A stretch of DNA of 9,410 nucleotides from Acidobacteriota bacterium (GTDB lineage: Bacteria; Acidobacteriota; Terriglobia; Terriglobales; Acidobacteriaceae): contig JAJXZK010000265.1 in the NCBI GenBank assembly GCA_021780095.1, positions 1 through 9,410 on the forward strand. Direction: 5' to 3'. The notes under the pieces were generated by a model. That model was not told the DNA's origin and ran no database searches. It saw nothing but the letters and a program-made list of their open reading frames with translations. Position 1 is the stretch's first letter. Every line of letters begins with the position of its first letter. This document shows positions 1 through 6,015 of the stretch, in pieces. The position numbers were made by a program, and so were the translations under genes.

Positions 1-798
1 GAGAGTCCGCGTTGGCTCATGGGCCGATCGCAGGATGATCAGGCCCGTGCAGTGCTGCAACGAATCCGCGAGTCCGGTGACGTGAGCGCCGAACTCGCTG
101 AGATCAAAGCCGACCTGAGCTTGCAGGAAGGCGGCTGGCGCGAGTTGCTGAATGCTTCTTTGCGCCGCCCGCTGATCATTGGTATCGGTCTGGCAGCTTT
201 CCAGCAGTTCACCGGGATCAACACCGTTATTTATTACGCGCCGACAATTTTTCAGCTGGCTGGCCTTCACTCCGCTTCGGCGGCGATTTTAGCTACCGTA
301 GGCGTGGGAGTCGTCAACGTACTGCTGACGCTAGTTGCGCTGCGGATGCTCGATCGCGCGGGACGACGCCCGCTGCTGCTCTATGGCCTGGTGGGGATGG
401 TCATCAGCCTTGCTGTCCTCGGTGCTGCATTTCTCATCGGCGGCTCGTCGCCCATCGTTGCCTGGCTCGCCGTGATCAGCCTTGGCGTGTATGTTGCCTG
501 TTTCGCGATCGGCCTGGGACCGGTCTTCTGGCTGCTGATCTCGGAGATCTATCCTCTCAAAATTCGCGGTCGCGCGATGGGCGTCGCCACCATGATGAAC
601 TGGGGTTCCAACCTGATTGTCGCGCTGACATTTCTCAGCTTGCTGCATTCCCTGGGACGCAGCGCAACTTTCTGGCTCTACGCCGTCGTCGGCATCCTCG
701 CGTGGTTCTTTGTCTATCGCCTGGTCCCGGAGACGAAAGGCCGCACGCTGGAACAGATTGACGCAGAATGGCACTCGGTCGGCAAGAACAAGAAATAG
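1..798 (+). CDS. MFS sugar porter, C-terminal half (5' end outside window)
   Basis: This is an inner-membrane secondary transporter of the sugar porter family (XylE/GalP/GLUT-like), probably a sugar:proton symporter. The reading frame is open to the first base and begins with ESPRWL, the family hallmark in the central loop after TM6, so the first six helices lie upstream and the ATG at 19 is internal. Visible family motifs, in order, are QQFTGINTVIYYAP (TM7, sugar-binding helix), DRAGRRPLLL (loop between TM8 and TM9), GPVFWLLISEIYPLKIRGRA (TM10 and the following loop) and PETKGRTLEQID at the C-terminal end. Five to six hydrophobic segments are present, matching TM7-12. The C-terminus is short and charged (VGKNKK). 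The gene ends only 10 bp from the stop of the convergent peptidase gene, with no obvious hairpin between them. The exact sugar cannot be read from this half. Confidence 0.95.
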   Translation, partial: ESPRWLMGRSQDDQARAVLQRIRESGDVSAELAEIKADLSLQEGGWRELLNASLRRPLIIGIGLAAFQQFTGINTVIYYAPTIFQLAGLHSASAAILATVGVGVVNVLLTLVALRMLDRAGRRPLLLYGLVGMVISLAVLGAAFLIGGSSPIVAWLAVISLGVYVACFAIGLGPVFWLLISEIYPLKIRGRAMGVATMMNWGSNLIVALTFLSLLHSLGRSATFWLYAVVGILAWFFVYRLVPETKGRTLEQIDAEWHSVGKNKK

Positions 799-808
799 CT
801 ACAAGTAC

Positions 809-3085
809 CTACTGTTTCTTTCCCTCGATTTCATCCAGCTTGTCGGTGGCTGCATCGATGGCGCGGCTCCAGTCCACCAGCACATTTCCCACCACCGGAG
901 ATTGCTGGTCGGCCAGTTGCCATTTATGTTGGTCCATCGCCTCGCGTACCGCGGCCAGAGTTTTTACGCCGTACCCTGTGTACGCGCCGGGAGCATAGAT
1001 TTGGTTCTTGTACCAGCTTCTGCCCGGCAGGCCCGCCTCCAGCAGTGTCGCGCGCTCCGTCAACATCAATAGATGATTTACGTCGGCTACCTGCGTCCCA
1101 TCCAGCAGCGCATCATCCTTTGCCAGCTGCTCGAACGCCGTCTGGTATTTCTCCGCACTGGTCGTCAAATCGGCAGCGCCATTTTCCAGCGGCGCAAAAT
1201 TCATGTACGGCGGCACCGCCTCTTCTTTCGGTGGATAGGAAGGTGTCTGCGGATCGGACATCGCAGCGAAGACGCCCTCCTGAATCTTTCGATTGGTCTC
1301 CGCCATGTCTTGCCGCGTTTGTGTCATCTGTTTTTTCAATTGGTCCACATACTGGTGCATCGTATCGGCCACGTCCGTGAACTCATACGGCAGCACCTCC
1401 GCGTCGGCCATCCGCATCACGGCTGTTCCAGCTATCTGCGCCAGCGCGCGACCGTACACAAACTTGGTGTCGGAGAAATGTGTGTACCAATAGAAATCGT
1501 CATATTCGGAGTGATACACGCCCGCCTTAGTTTCGCCGTCGAAACTCAGATCAACTGACGGTATTCCAAGGTAGTCCAGAAACGGCGAGTAATCGGACCC
1601 GTCGCCAAGCGCATCAATGCGCAGGTCGCGTCGTCCACGCACCTCGGTTCGCTCTGTTTCTGTCGTTGCCGCGCCAATCTGCTGTAGCCGCGCCCGCTCC
1701 AGCACGGAGTATTTTGTTTCAGGATCCGGCACCTCCGCAGCTACCGAATTTAGAAAGTGTTCGACCGAATGCGAGCCTTCCATCTGCAGAAAGCCCCGGT
1801 CGGTGTTGTCGGAGTTGACATAAAACACAGCATGATCGCTCAGTTCCTTCGCATGCGTTTCCACCCACTCGGTGGAACCCAGCAAGCCCGGCTCCTCTCC
1901 ATCCCACACGCAATAAATAATGGTTCGGCGTGGCTTCCATCCTTGTTTCGCAAGTTCACCCAACGCCCGCGCTTCTTCCATTTCCGCCACCAGGCCGGAG
2001 ATCGGGTCTTCCGCCCCATTCACCCACGCATCCTGGTGGTTGCCCCGGATCACCCACTGGTCCGGCTCGGTCGCGCCCGTCATCCGCCCAATCACGTCAT
2101 AAATCGGCTTCGTATCCCAGTGGGAATACACGCGCAAATGCACTTTCGTCGCGCCCGGACCGACATGGTACGCAATCGGCAATCCTCCTCGCCACGGACG
2201 GGGTGCCATCTGCCCACCCAGCGCCTCCAGCAGCGGCTGCGCGTCTCCGTAAGAAATCGGCAGCGTCGGAATCTTCGTAATTTCCGGATTGTCTTTCAAC
2301 GGAATGCGCTTCGCATCTTTCGTCGCGCCAACACCCGGCGTCAGCGGGTCGCCAGGATAATATGTGTCCGTAACGGAGCCGCGCTGTACGCCCTCCGTCG
2401 GCCGCGCCGGGCCCGCCGGGAACGTCGTATCTTCACCGTACCCATCCTGCTGCGGATCGGAGTAGATGATGCAGCCCACCGCCCCGTGCTCGGCAGCCAC
2501 TTTCGGCTTGATGCCGCGCCACGCTTGTCCGTATCGAGCGATCACAATCGCGCCCTTCACAGACACGCCCATCGTTGCCAGCGCTTCGTAATCTTCCCTC
2601 GTTCCGTAGTTCACATACACCAACGGCGCAGTCACATCCCCATCCGCGGAGTACGCATTGTAGGGTGGCAGCGCTTCCGCCTGCTGGTTTGATGTCGGAT
2701 CGACTCCGACCGTCGGCTCCGCCAACTTCGCCGTAAATTTCGTCGGCTCCACTAACTCCAGTGCGCGCTCTTTCGGAGTAGGGAACAGCACATAAAATGT
2801 CTCGATCGAAGTATCGAATCCCCACGAGCGAAACTTCTCCGCGATCCATTCCGCGTTGTCTTTGTCGTAGGGCGATCCAACGTTGTGCGGATGCGCGGAG
2901 AGTCGCTGCATGTAGCTGCGCAAATTATCCGGCGACGGAATCGCGCGAAAGTTCTGTTCCCACTGCACCTCTTTCGCCGACGCATCGTGCGAATAGCCCT
3001 GCAGCAACTCCGGTGTTGAGGGTTGCTGTGCATGCATCACAACTGCGGACAACACCATGGGGAACAGCCAGCGCGACGAAATCAT
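809..3085 (-). CDS. Exported M28 metallopeptidase of the glutamate carboxypeptidase II / TfR-like type
   Basis: A 758-residue zinc exopeptidase, probably periplasmic or secreted. The N-terminus is a Sec-type signal peptide (MISSRWLFPMVLSAVVMHA, likely cut after A19). A PA domain lies around residues 150-270, with IARYGQAWRG, IIYSDP, VQRG and GDPLTPG, all close to human GCPII. In the peptidase domain the zinc ligands are H350, D360, E398, D426 and H525, with E397 as catalytic base (motifs GNHQDAWVNG, WDGEEPGLLGS, NSD, YHSEYDD). The spacing between the first four is the same as in GCPII (377/387/425/453); the last differs by one. The Ca-site acidic pair (E406, E409) is kept. A TfR-like dimerisation domain fills about 575-755. 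GCPII's substrate lysine K699 appears replaced by glycine (G704), so strict C-terminal glutamate specificity is doubtful. An in-frame ATG at 3169 would add 28 residues and bury the signal peptide; the start at 3085 has GGAG 8 nt upstream and is preferred. Confidence 0.95.
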   Translation of the reverse strand: MISSRWLFPMVLSAVVMHAQQPSTPELLQGYSHDASAKEVQWEQNFRAIPSPDNLRSYMQRLSAHPHNVGSPYDKDNAEWIAEKFRSWGFDTSIETFYVLFPTPKERALELVEPTKFTAKLAEPTVGVDPTSNQQAEALPPYNAYSADGDVTAPLVYVNYGTREDYEALATMGVSVKGAIVIARYGQAWRGIKPKVAAEHGAVGCIIYSDPQQDGYGEDTTFPAGPARPTEGVQRGSVTDTYYPGDPLTPGVGATKDAKRIPLKDNPEITKIPTLPISYGDAQPLLEALGGQMAPRPWRGGLPIAYHVGPGATKVHLRVYSHWDTKPIYDVIGRMTGATEPDQWVIRGNHQDAWVNGAEDPISGLVAEMEEARALGELAKQGWKPRRTIIYCVWDGEEPGLLGSTEWVETHAKELSDHAVFYVNSDNTDRGFLQMEGSHSVEHFLNSVAAEVPDPETKYSVLERARLQQIGAATTETERTEVRGRRDLRIDALGDGSDYSPFLDYLGIPSVDLSFDGETKAGVYHSEYDDFYWYTHFSDTKFVYGRALAQIAGTAVMRMADAEVLPYEFTDVADTMHQYVDQLKKQMTQTRQDMAETNRKIQEGVFAAMSDPQTPSYPPKEEAVPPYMNFAPLENGAADLTTSAEKYQTAFEQLAKDDALLDGTQVADVNHLLMLTERATLLEAGLPGRSWYKNQIYAPGAYTGYGVKTLAAVREAMDQHKWQLADQQSPVVGNVLVDWSRAIDAATDKLDEIEGKKQ

Positions 3086-3093
3086 CTTTGGAT

Positions 3094-3097
3094 CTCC
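3094..3097 (-). promoter_or_regulatory. Ribosome binding site deciding the peptidase start
   Basis: On the minus strand GGAG lies 8 nt before the ATG at 3085. The upstream in-frame ATG at 3169 has only a weak GTGGA nearby and would place a Lys-rich stretch before the signal peptide. This supports 3085 as the real start. Confidence 0.7.
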
Positions 3098-3148
3098 ACT
3101 TTTCACTGTTTGTCTGGACGAAATTGGTTTCTTCTTCAGGAGGCTGCG

Positions 3149-3244
3149 ATGAGCAATGCTGCAGTCCACACTCGCAAACTCACCGCCCCAAAGCGTCGGT
3201 CGCTGACCCGGTCATGGACTGTTCTGTTTCTTCCGGTACTTTAA
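3149..3244 (+). CDS. Candidate 31-aa small protein or leader peptide
   Basis: A short ORF begins with ATG 5 nt after a perfect AGGAGG (3138-3143), the strongest Shine-Dalgarno I found in the window. The product starts MSNAAVHTRKLTAPKRRSLT and ends SWTVLFLPVL. It is basic (K and R clustered at residues 9-22) with a short hydrophobic tail, which could insert in a membrane but is too short for a normal transmembrane helix. It runs away from the peptidase gene, 63 bp beyond its start, and toward the efflux operon 425 bp downstream. I recognise no family. It could be a small membrane peptide, a leader peptide, the stub of a decayed gene, or chance. A 53-codon minus-strand frame (3212-3373) overlaps it and lacks a good ribosome site. 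Confidence 0.25.
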   Translation: MSNAAVHTRKLTAPKRRSLTRSWTVLFLPVL

Positions 3245-3383
3245 TTCATTCCCGCAGAGGCTTGTGACGAGAATATCTCTGCGTGCGCGTATCCGTGAAG
3301 TGATTTCTGCGATTTCAGCGATGAACCTGGACCATTGGTCGCGCTGCGGAGTACGGCCAATGCCGAACAGCATTCCTATCAAA

Positions 3384-3401
3384 ACTCACGCCGGCGTGAG
3401 T
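3384..3401. promoter_or_regulatory. Perfect 18-bp palindrome, candidate operator
   Basis: ACTCACGCCGGCGTGAGT reads identically on both strands; symmetry ends at the flanking bases. It lies 299 bp from the peptidase start and 269 bp from the adaptor start. A dimeric repressor or activator site is the natural reading. As RNA it could fold into a 7-bp stem with a CCGG loop; on the minus strand it is followed by TTTT, which would make only a weak terminator, and no minus-strand gene ends there. The cognate regulator is not in the window and I cannot match the site to a known family. Confidence 0.4.
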
Positions 3402-3530
3402 ACGGTTCTGGCCAATATGTCTTGATGTATGACGGTCCCATCAGCCGTGCCCGCTCCGATCATGCGCCCATCGGCCAGCTCCGGAAAATATTTCTGCTAG
3501 CCCCAGACACCTCACCGGGGCAATCCCTTA

Positions 3531-3568
3531 GGTGTCCAAAAATGAACACCGTTTTGCGATACCGGACA
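3531..3568. promoter_or_regulatory. Two dyad sites 20 bp apart, candidate upstream activating sequence
   Basis: Site 1 (3531-3550) is GGTGTCCAAAAATGAACACC: two 8-bp arms around AAAA, with seven of eight pairs matching. Site 2 (3553-3568) is a degraded copy, TTTGCGATACCGGACA, with a perfect CGGACA right half and four of six matches in the left half relative to TGTCCG. The centres (3540.5 and 3560.5) are exactly 20 bp apart, about two helical turns, so a protein would bind both on the same DNA face. A third half-site, GACACCT at 3506-3512, mirrors AGGTGTC at 3530-3536. The sites lie about 75-125 bp before the possible transcription starts of the efflux operon, the usual distance for a sigma-54 enhancer-binding activator. 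The regulator is not in the window. Confidence 0.45.
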
Positions 3569-3608
3569 GCGAACCTACAACCCACTTTCACTATGCAGTC
3601 GTAACTGT

Positions 3609-3624
3609 TGGAAATAACACGGCT
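3609..3624 (+). promoter_or_regulatory. Possible sigma-54-type -24/-12 promoter of the efflux operon
   Basis: TGGAAATAACACGGCT has GG and GC exactly 10 nt apart, the invariant geometry of a -24/-12 promoter, but only seven of the twelve informative positions of TGGCACR-N4-TTGCW match. Transcription would start near 3635, leaving a leader of about 35 nt before the adaptor ATG. A rival lies at 3641-3656 (TGGCGATCCACGTGCA): its match is slightly better, eight of twelve with TGGC and TGCA kept, but it would start near 3667 and make the adaptor mRNA almost leaderless. Neither is strong. The idea rests mainly on the dyad pair upstream. Confidence 0.3.
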
Positions 3625-3669
3625 TCCATGCGCGCTACTTTGGCGATCCACGTGCACTGACTGCGAGTA

Positions 3670-4929
3670 ATGGATATCGCACGGCCCGATCTGAAAAAGC
3701 AAAAAATCCGCCGCCAAATTCTTTGGGCCGCGGTCGCAGTGGCCCTGCTGACCGGAATCACCGTGTTTGTCATGCGGCTCAAACCCGCGGCGCCCACCGT
3801 CGACCGCAGCACGGTCTGGACAGACACCGTCAAGCGTGGCAACATGATTCGCCAGGTGCGCGGCCTGGGAACTCTGGTCCCGCGCGAAGACCGCATCCGC
3901 TCCATTCCCGCGGAAACCGACGGCACCGTGGTCAGTATTTTCAAGCTCCCCGGCGCGCTGGTCCATGCGGATACAGTGATTCTGCAACTCACCAACCCGC
4001 AGCTGATGCAGGAGGCGCAGGATGCTGCCCTGCAATTGAACGCAGCGCAGGCGGAATACCACAACACCCAGGTCAGCATTGAGAGTGCCTTGATGGACCG
4101 GCGTTCTACCGCCGCCGATATCAACGCGCAATATCAGCAGGCCCAGCTGCAGGCGCGGACCGACAAGGCTCTCTACAAGCTCGGCGTCATCAGCGGCCTC
4201 ACCTATAGCGATTCGCAAGGCAAGGCGGACGCATTGACCACCCGCCAGAAGCTGCAGGAAGAAGAAGTTTCCATCAATCAAAAAGCTCTCGAAACGCAGC
4301 TCGCCGTGCAGAAGGCAAAGGTGGAGCAGGCGCGTGCGCTGGCGCAACTGAAGCAGCGCGAGGTCGATGCTCTCACCGTCCGCGCCGGGATTGAGGGCCA
4401 ATTGATTCAGATGCCATTGCAGATGGGCCAACACATTCTTGTCGGTGCGGAGCTGGCCCAGATCATTCAGCCCGATCAGTTGAAGGCGCAGCTGCAGATT
4501 CCAGAAACGCAGGCACACGATGTCCTCAACGGGCAACCTGCCGAAATCGATACGCACAATGGAGTGGTTCCAGGCACGGTCACAAGAATTAATCCCGCGG
4601 TTGTGAACGGAACGGTCACGGTCGACGTACAGCTAGATGGAACCTTGCCGCAAGGTGCGCGACCCGACCTCAGCGTGGATGGAACCATTGACTTGCAACG
4701 CCTGCATGACGTGCTCTACGTGGGGCGTCCTGCGTTTGGCAATGAAAATTCCACCATCAGCCTGTTCAAGCTGGACCCCGGCGGCAACTATGCCACGCGC
4801 GTCGCAGTCAAGGTCGGTCGTGCATCGGTGAATGAAATTCAAATCCTGAGCGGCTTGAAAGCAGGGGACACTGTGATCCTTTCCGACATGTCGCGATGGG
4901 ACAATGTAGATCGCATCCGCCTCGATTGA
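3670..4929 (+). CDS. HlyD/MacA-like periplasmic adaptor subunit of an ABC efflux pump
   Basis: A 419-residue membrane-fusion protein linking an inner-membrane ABC transporter to an outer-membrane channel. Residues 1-15 are basic and cytoplasmic; one transmembrane anchor spans about 17-36, with no lipobox. Then come a first lipoyl-like half (about 75-110, IPAETDGTVVSIFKLPGALV), a long coiled-coil hairpin rich in A, Q, K and E (about 111-235), the second lipoyl half (about 236-266, VRAGIEGQLIQMPLQMGQHI), a beta-barrel (about 270-340) and a membrane-proximal domain (about 345-419, with VLYVGRPAFG and the terminal GLKAGDTVILSDMS). The start MDIARPDLKK agrees with what I recall of acidobacterial homologues, although its ribosome site is weak (GCGAG). 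It is the first gene of the pump operon, 76 bp before the ATPase. A 365-codon antisense frame across it is a shadow. Confidence 0.93.
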   Translation: MDIARPDLKKQKIRRQILWAAVAVALLTGITVFVMRLKPAAPTVDRSTVWTDTVKRGNMIRQVRGLGTLVPREDRIRSIPAETDGTVVSIFKLPGALVHADTVILQLTNPQLMQEAQDAALQLNAAQAEYHNTQVSIESALMDRRSTAADINAQYQQAQLQARTDKALYKLGVISGLTYSDSQGKADALTTRQKLQEEEVSINQKALETQLAVQKAKVEQARALAQLKQREVDALTVRAGIEGQLIQMPLQMGQHILVGAELAQIIQPDQLKAQLQIPETQAHDVLNGQPAEIDTHNGVVPGTVTRINPAVVNGTVTVDVQLDGTLPQGARPDLSVDGTIDLQRLHDVLYVGRPAFGNENSTISLFKLDPGGNYATRVAVKVGRASVNEIQILSGLKAGDTVILSDMSRWDNVDRIRLD

Positions 4930-4990
4930 GATGTGAGCTTTCGATAGGGAAGAAAAGTTTTTGATCCAAGCCGTTTTTATGGATGACAGA

Positions 4991-4995
4991 GAGGA
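4991..4995 (+). promoter_or_regulatory. Ribosome binding site deciding the ATPase start
   Basis: GAGGA, within AGAGAGGA, lies 10 nt before the ATG at 5006. Two earlier in-frame starts, TTG at 4961 and ATG at 4979, would add 15 or 9 residues with no similarity to the usual ATPase N-terminus. The ATG at 4979 has no purine-rich site in range. Confidence 0.6.
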
Positions 4996-5005
4996 CCAAA
5001 ATACA

Positions 5006-5740
5006 ATGGCCATTGCAGAGCAAGCGCTGATCCACATTGAAGCTCTCACAAAAGTTTTTTATACCGATGAGATTGAAACCCACGCGTTATCGGGCATTCA
5101 TCTCAACATCGATCGCGGAGAATATGTTGCCATCTCCGGTCCCTCCGGCTGCGGCAAGTCCACCCTGCTTTCCATCCTTGGCCTGTTGGATACGCCGAGC
5201 GGCGGCAGCTATTTGTTGAACACGCGCCCGGTAGAAAATCTCAGCTTTGCCGAGCGCTCGCGCATTCGCAATCAGGAGATCGGTTTCATCTTTCAGAGTT
5301 TCAATCTGATCGGCGACCTGACCGTGTATGAGAATGTCGAGCTGCCGCTCACCTATCGCTCTGGCATGCCATCCGCCGAGCGCAAACGCCGCGTCGATGA
5401 GTCGCTGGGCCGCGTCGGCATGGCGCATCGCCTTCGCCACTATCCCTCGCAGCTCTCTGGCGGTCAGCAGCAGCGTGTCGCCGTGGCCCGCGCACTCGCC
5501 GGTTCCCCTTCGATTCTTCTGGCTGACGAGCCCACCGGAAACCTAGACTCCCGCAATGGTGAAGCCGTCATGGAGTTGTTGAAGGAACTGCACAAAGACG
5601 GCGCCACCATCTGCATGGTCACGCACGATCCGCGCTTCGCCAAACTTGCCGACCGCGAAGTGCATTTGTTCGACGGTCAGGTGGTCTCGGAAGAAGACCT
5701 GCGCCGCAAGCTCGCAGCCGAAAGGGAATTGCTGCAATGA
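5006..5740 (+). CDS. ABC transporter ATP-binding protein, LolD/MacB-type
   Basis: A 244-residue cytoplasmic ATPase that powers the FtsX-like permeases downstream. All nucleotide-binding motifs are intact: Walker A GPSGCGKST (45-53), Q-loop Q97 in FIFQSFNLIGDLTVYENV, signature LSGGQQQR (150-157), Walker B ILLADE with catalytic E175, D-loop GNLDS and H-loop H207 in MVTHD. The SFNLIGDLTVYENVELPL stretch after the Q-loop is characteristic of the LolD/MacB/FtsE mechanotransmission subfamily rather than of importers. Length is normal for a stand-alone ATPase. It sits between the adaptor and the two permeases on the same strand. It is the only ATPase in the window, so it probably serves both permeases. 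Confidence 0.95.
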   Translation: MAIAEQALIHIEALTKVFYTDEIETHALSGIHLNIDRGEYVAISGPSGCGKSTLLSILGLLDTPSGGSYLLNTRPVENLSFAERSRIRNQEIGFIFQSFNLIGDLTVYENVELPLTYRSGMPSAERKRRVDESLGRVGMAHRLRHYPSQLSGGQQQRVAVARALAGSPSILLADEPTGNLDSRNGEAVMELLKELHKDGATICMVTHDPRFAKLADREVHLFDGQVVSEEDLRRKLAAERELLQ

Positions 5741-5780
5741 GGACGGCGTGCGAGTCCACCTGGGGATGAGTGCGCCAAAT

Positions 5781-5801
5781 TCAAGCCTTCGTTTGGCTTG
5801 A
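5781..5801 (+). other. Hairpin between ATPase and first permease
   Basis: TCAAGCC (5781-5787) and GGCTTGA (5795-5801) form a perfect 7-bp stem with a 7-nt loop, in the 98-bp gap after the ATPase stop. GCCAAA (5774-5779) can instead pair with TTTGGC (5792-5797), giving a mutually exclusive fold. No T-run follows, so it is not a good intrinsic terminator. It may stabilise or pause the operon mRNA, or be chance. Confidence 0.3.
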
Positions 5802-5838
5802 GTGGAATAGAAATACGGGTTTCTTGTGAGGGAAAATT

Positions 5839-6015
5839 ATGACGACCCTGTGGGCCGATCTTCACTACGCACTCCGCCAGCTCCGCAAGTCGCCCGGCTT
5901 TACGGTGACTGCGGTGCTGACGCTCGCCCTCGGCATCGGTGCCAATACCGCCATCTTCAGCGTGGTAAATGCGCTGATGCTGCGGCCGTTGCCATATCCA
6001 GAGCCGGCTCGGTTG
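5839..6015 (+). repeat. Paralogous 5' segment, copy 1 (partner 8330-8506)
   Basis: The first ~59 codons of the two permease genes align without gaps at an offset of 2491 bp. Both encode [23 protein letters not shown] and PLPYP. The longest identical run I see is CGCAAGTCGCCCGG (5884-5897 and 8375-8388). This is gene duplication with divergence, not a mobile repeat. Confidence 0.8.

Larger units (their letters stand above)
3086..3669. other. Divergent intergenic region, peptidase / efflux operon
   Basis: A 584-bp gap between divergently transcribed genes with no convincing full-size gene. Open frames here are short, lack family motifs and use third codon positions unlike the neighbours. The region holds a 31-codon ORF with a strong Shine-Dalgarno (3149-3244), a perfect 18-bp palindrome (3384-3401), a pair of 20-bp-spaced dyads (3531-3568) and two GG-N10-GC elements (3609-3624, 3641-3656). 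A weaker inverted repeat, CGCAGAG / CTCTGCG, sits at 3253-3259 and 3277-3283 with a 17-nt gap. I could not identify a clear -35/-10 pair for the peptidase. The length and the clustering of dyads fit a region carrying control for both directions. Confidence 0.6.

Noticed and set aside
1757..2692. 311-codon plus-strand open frame
   Set aside because: It lies wholly antisense to the peptidase, whose frame carries all the catalytic motifs. The translation is Arg/His-rich and motif-free, a typical shadow in G+C-rich coding DNA.
3085..3169. 28-residue N-terminal extension of the peptidase
   Set aside because: It would put a Lys-rich stretch before a clear signal peptide. The internal ATG has a better ribosome site.
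3212..3373. 53-codon minus-strand frame upstream of the peptidase (starts MLFGIGRTPQ)
   Set aside because: The helix-like translation looked plausible, but its third codon positions are only about half G or C, unlike the real genes here. It has no good ribosome site, and the frame continues upstream through a stop with no family match.
3335..3604. 89-codon plus-strand frame in the intergenic region
   Set aside because: No domain or compositional support, and it runs through the palindrome and the dyad sites, which better explain the region.
3460..4557. 365-codon minus-strand open frame
   Set aside because: Antisense to the adaptor gene. It has Leu-, Gln- and Arg-rich low-complexity translation and no recognisable domain, whereas the plus strand shows a complete adaptor.
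5737..5769. 10-codon frame overlapping the ATPase stop (ATGA)
   Set aside because: No ribosome binding site of its own and no run of a regulatory amino acid; mentioned only as context for the hairpin.
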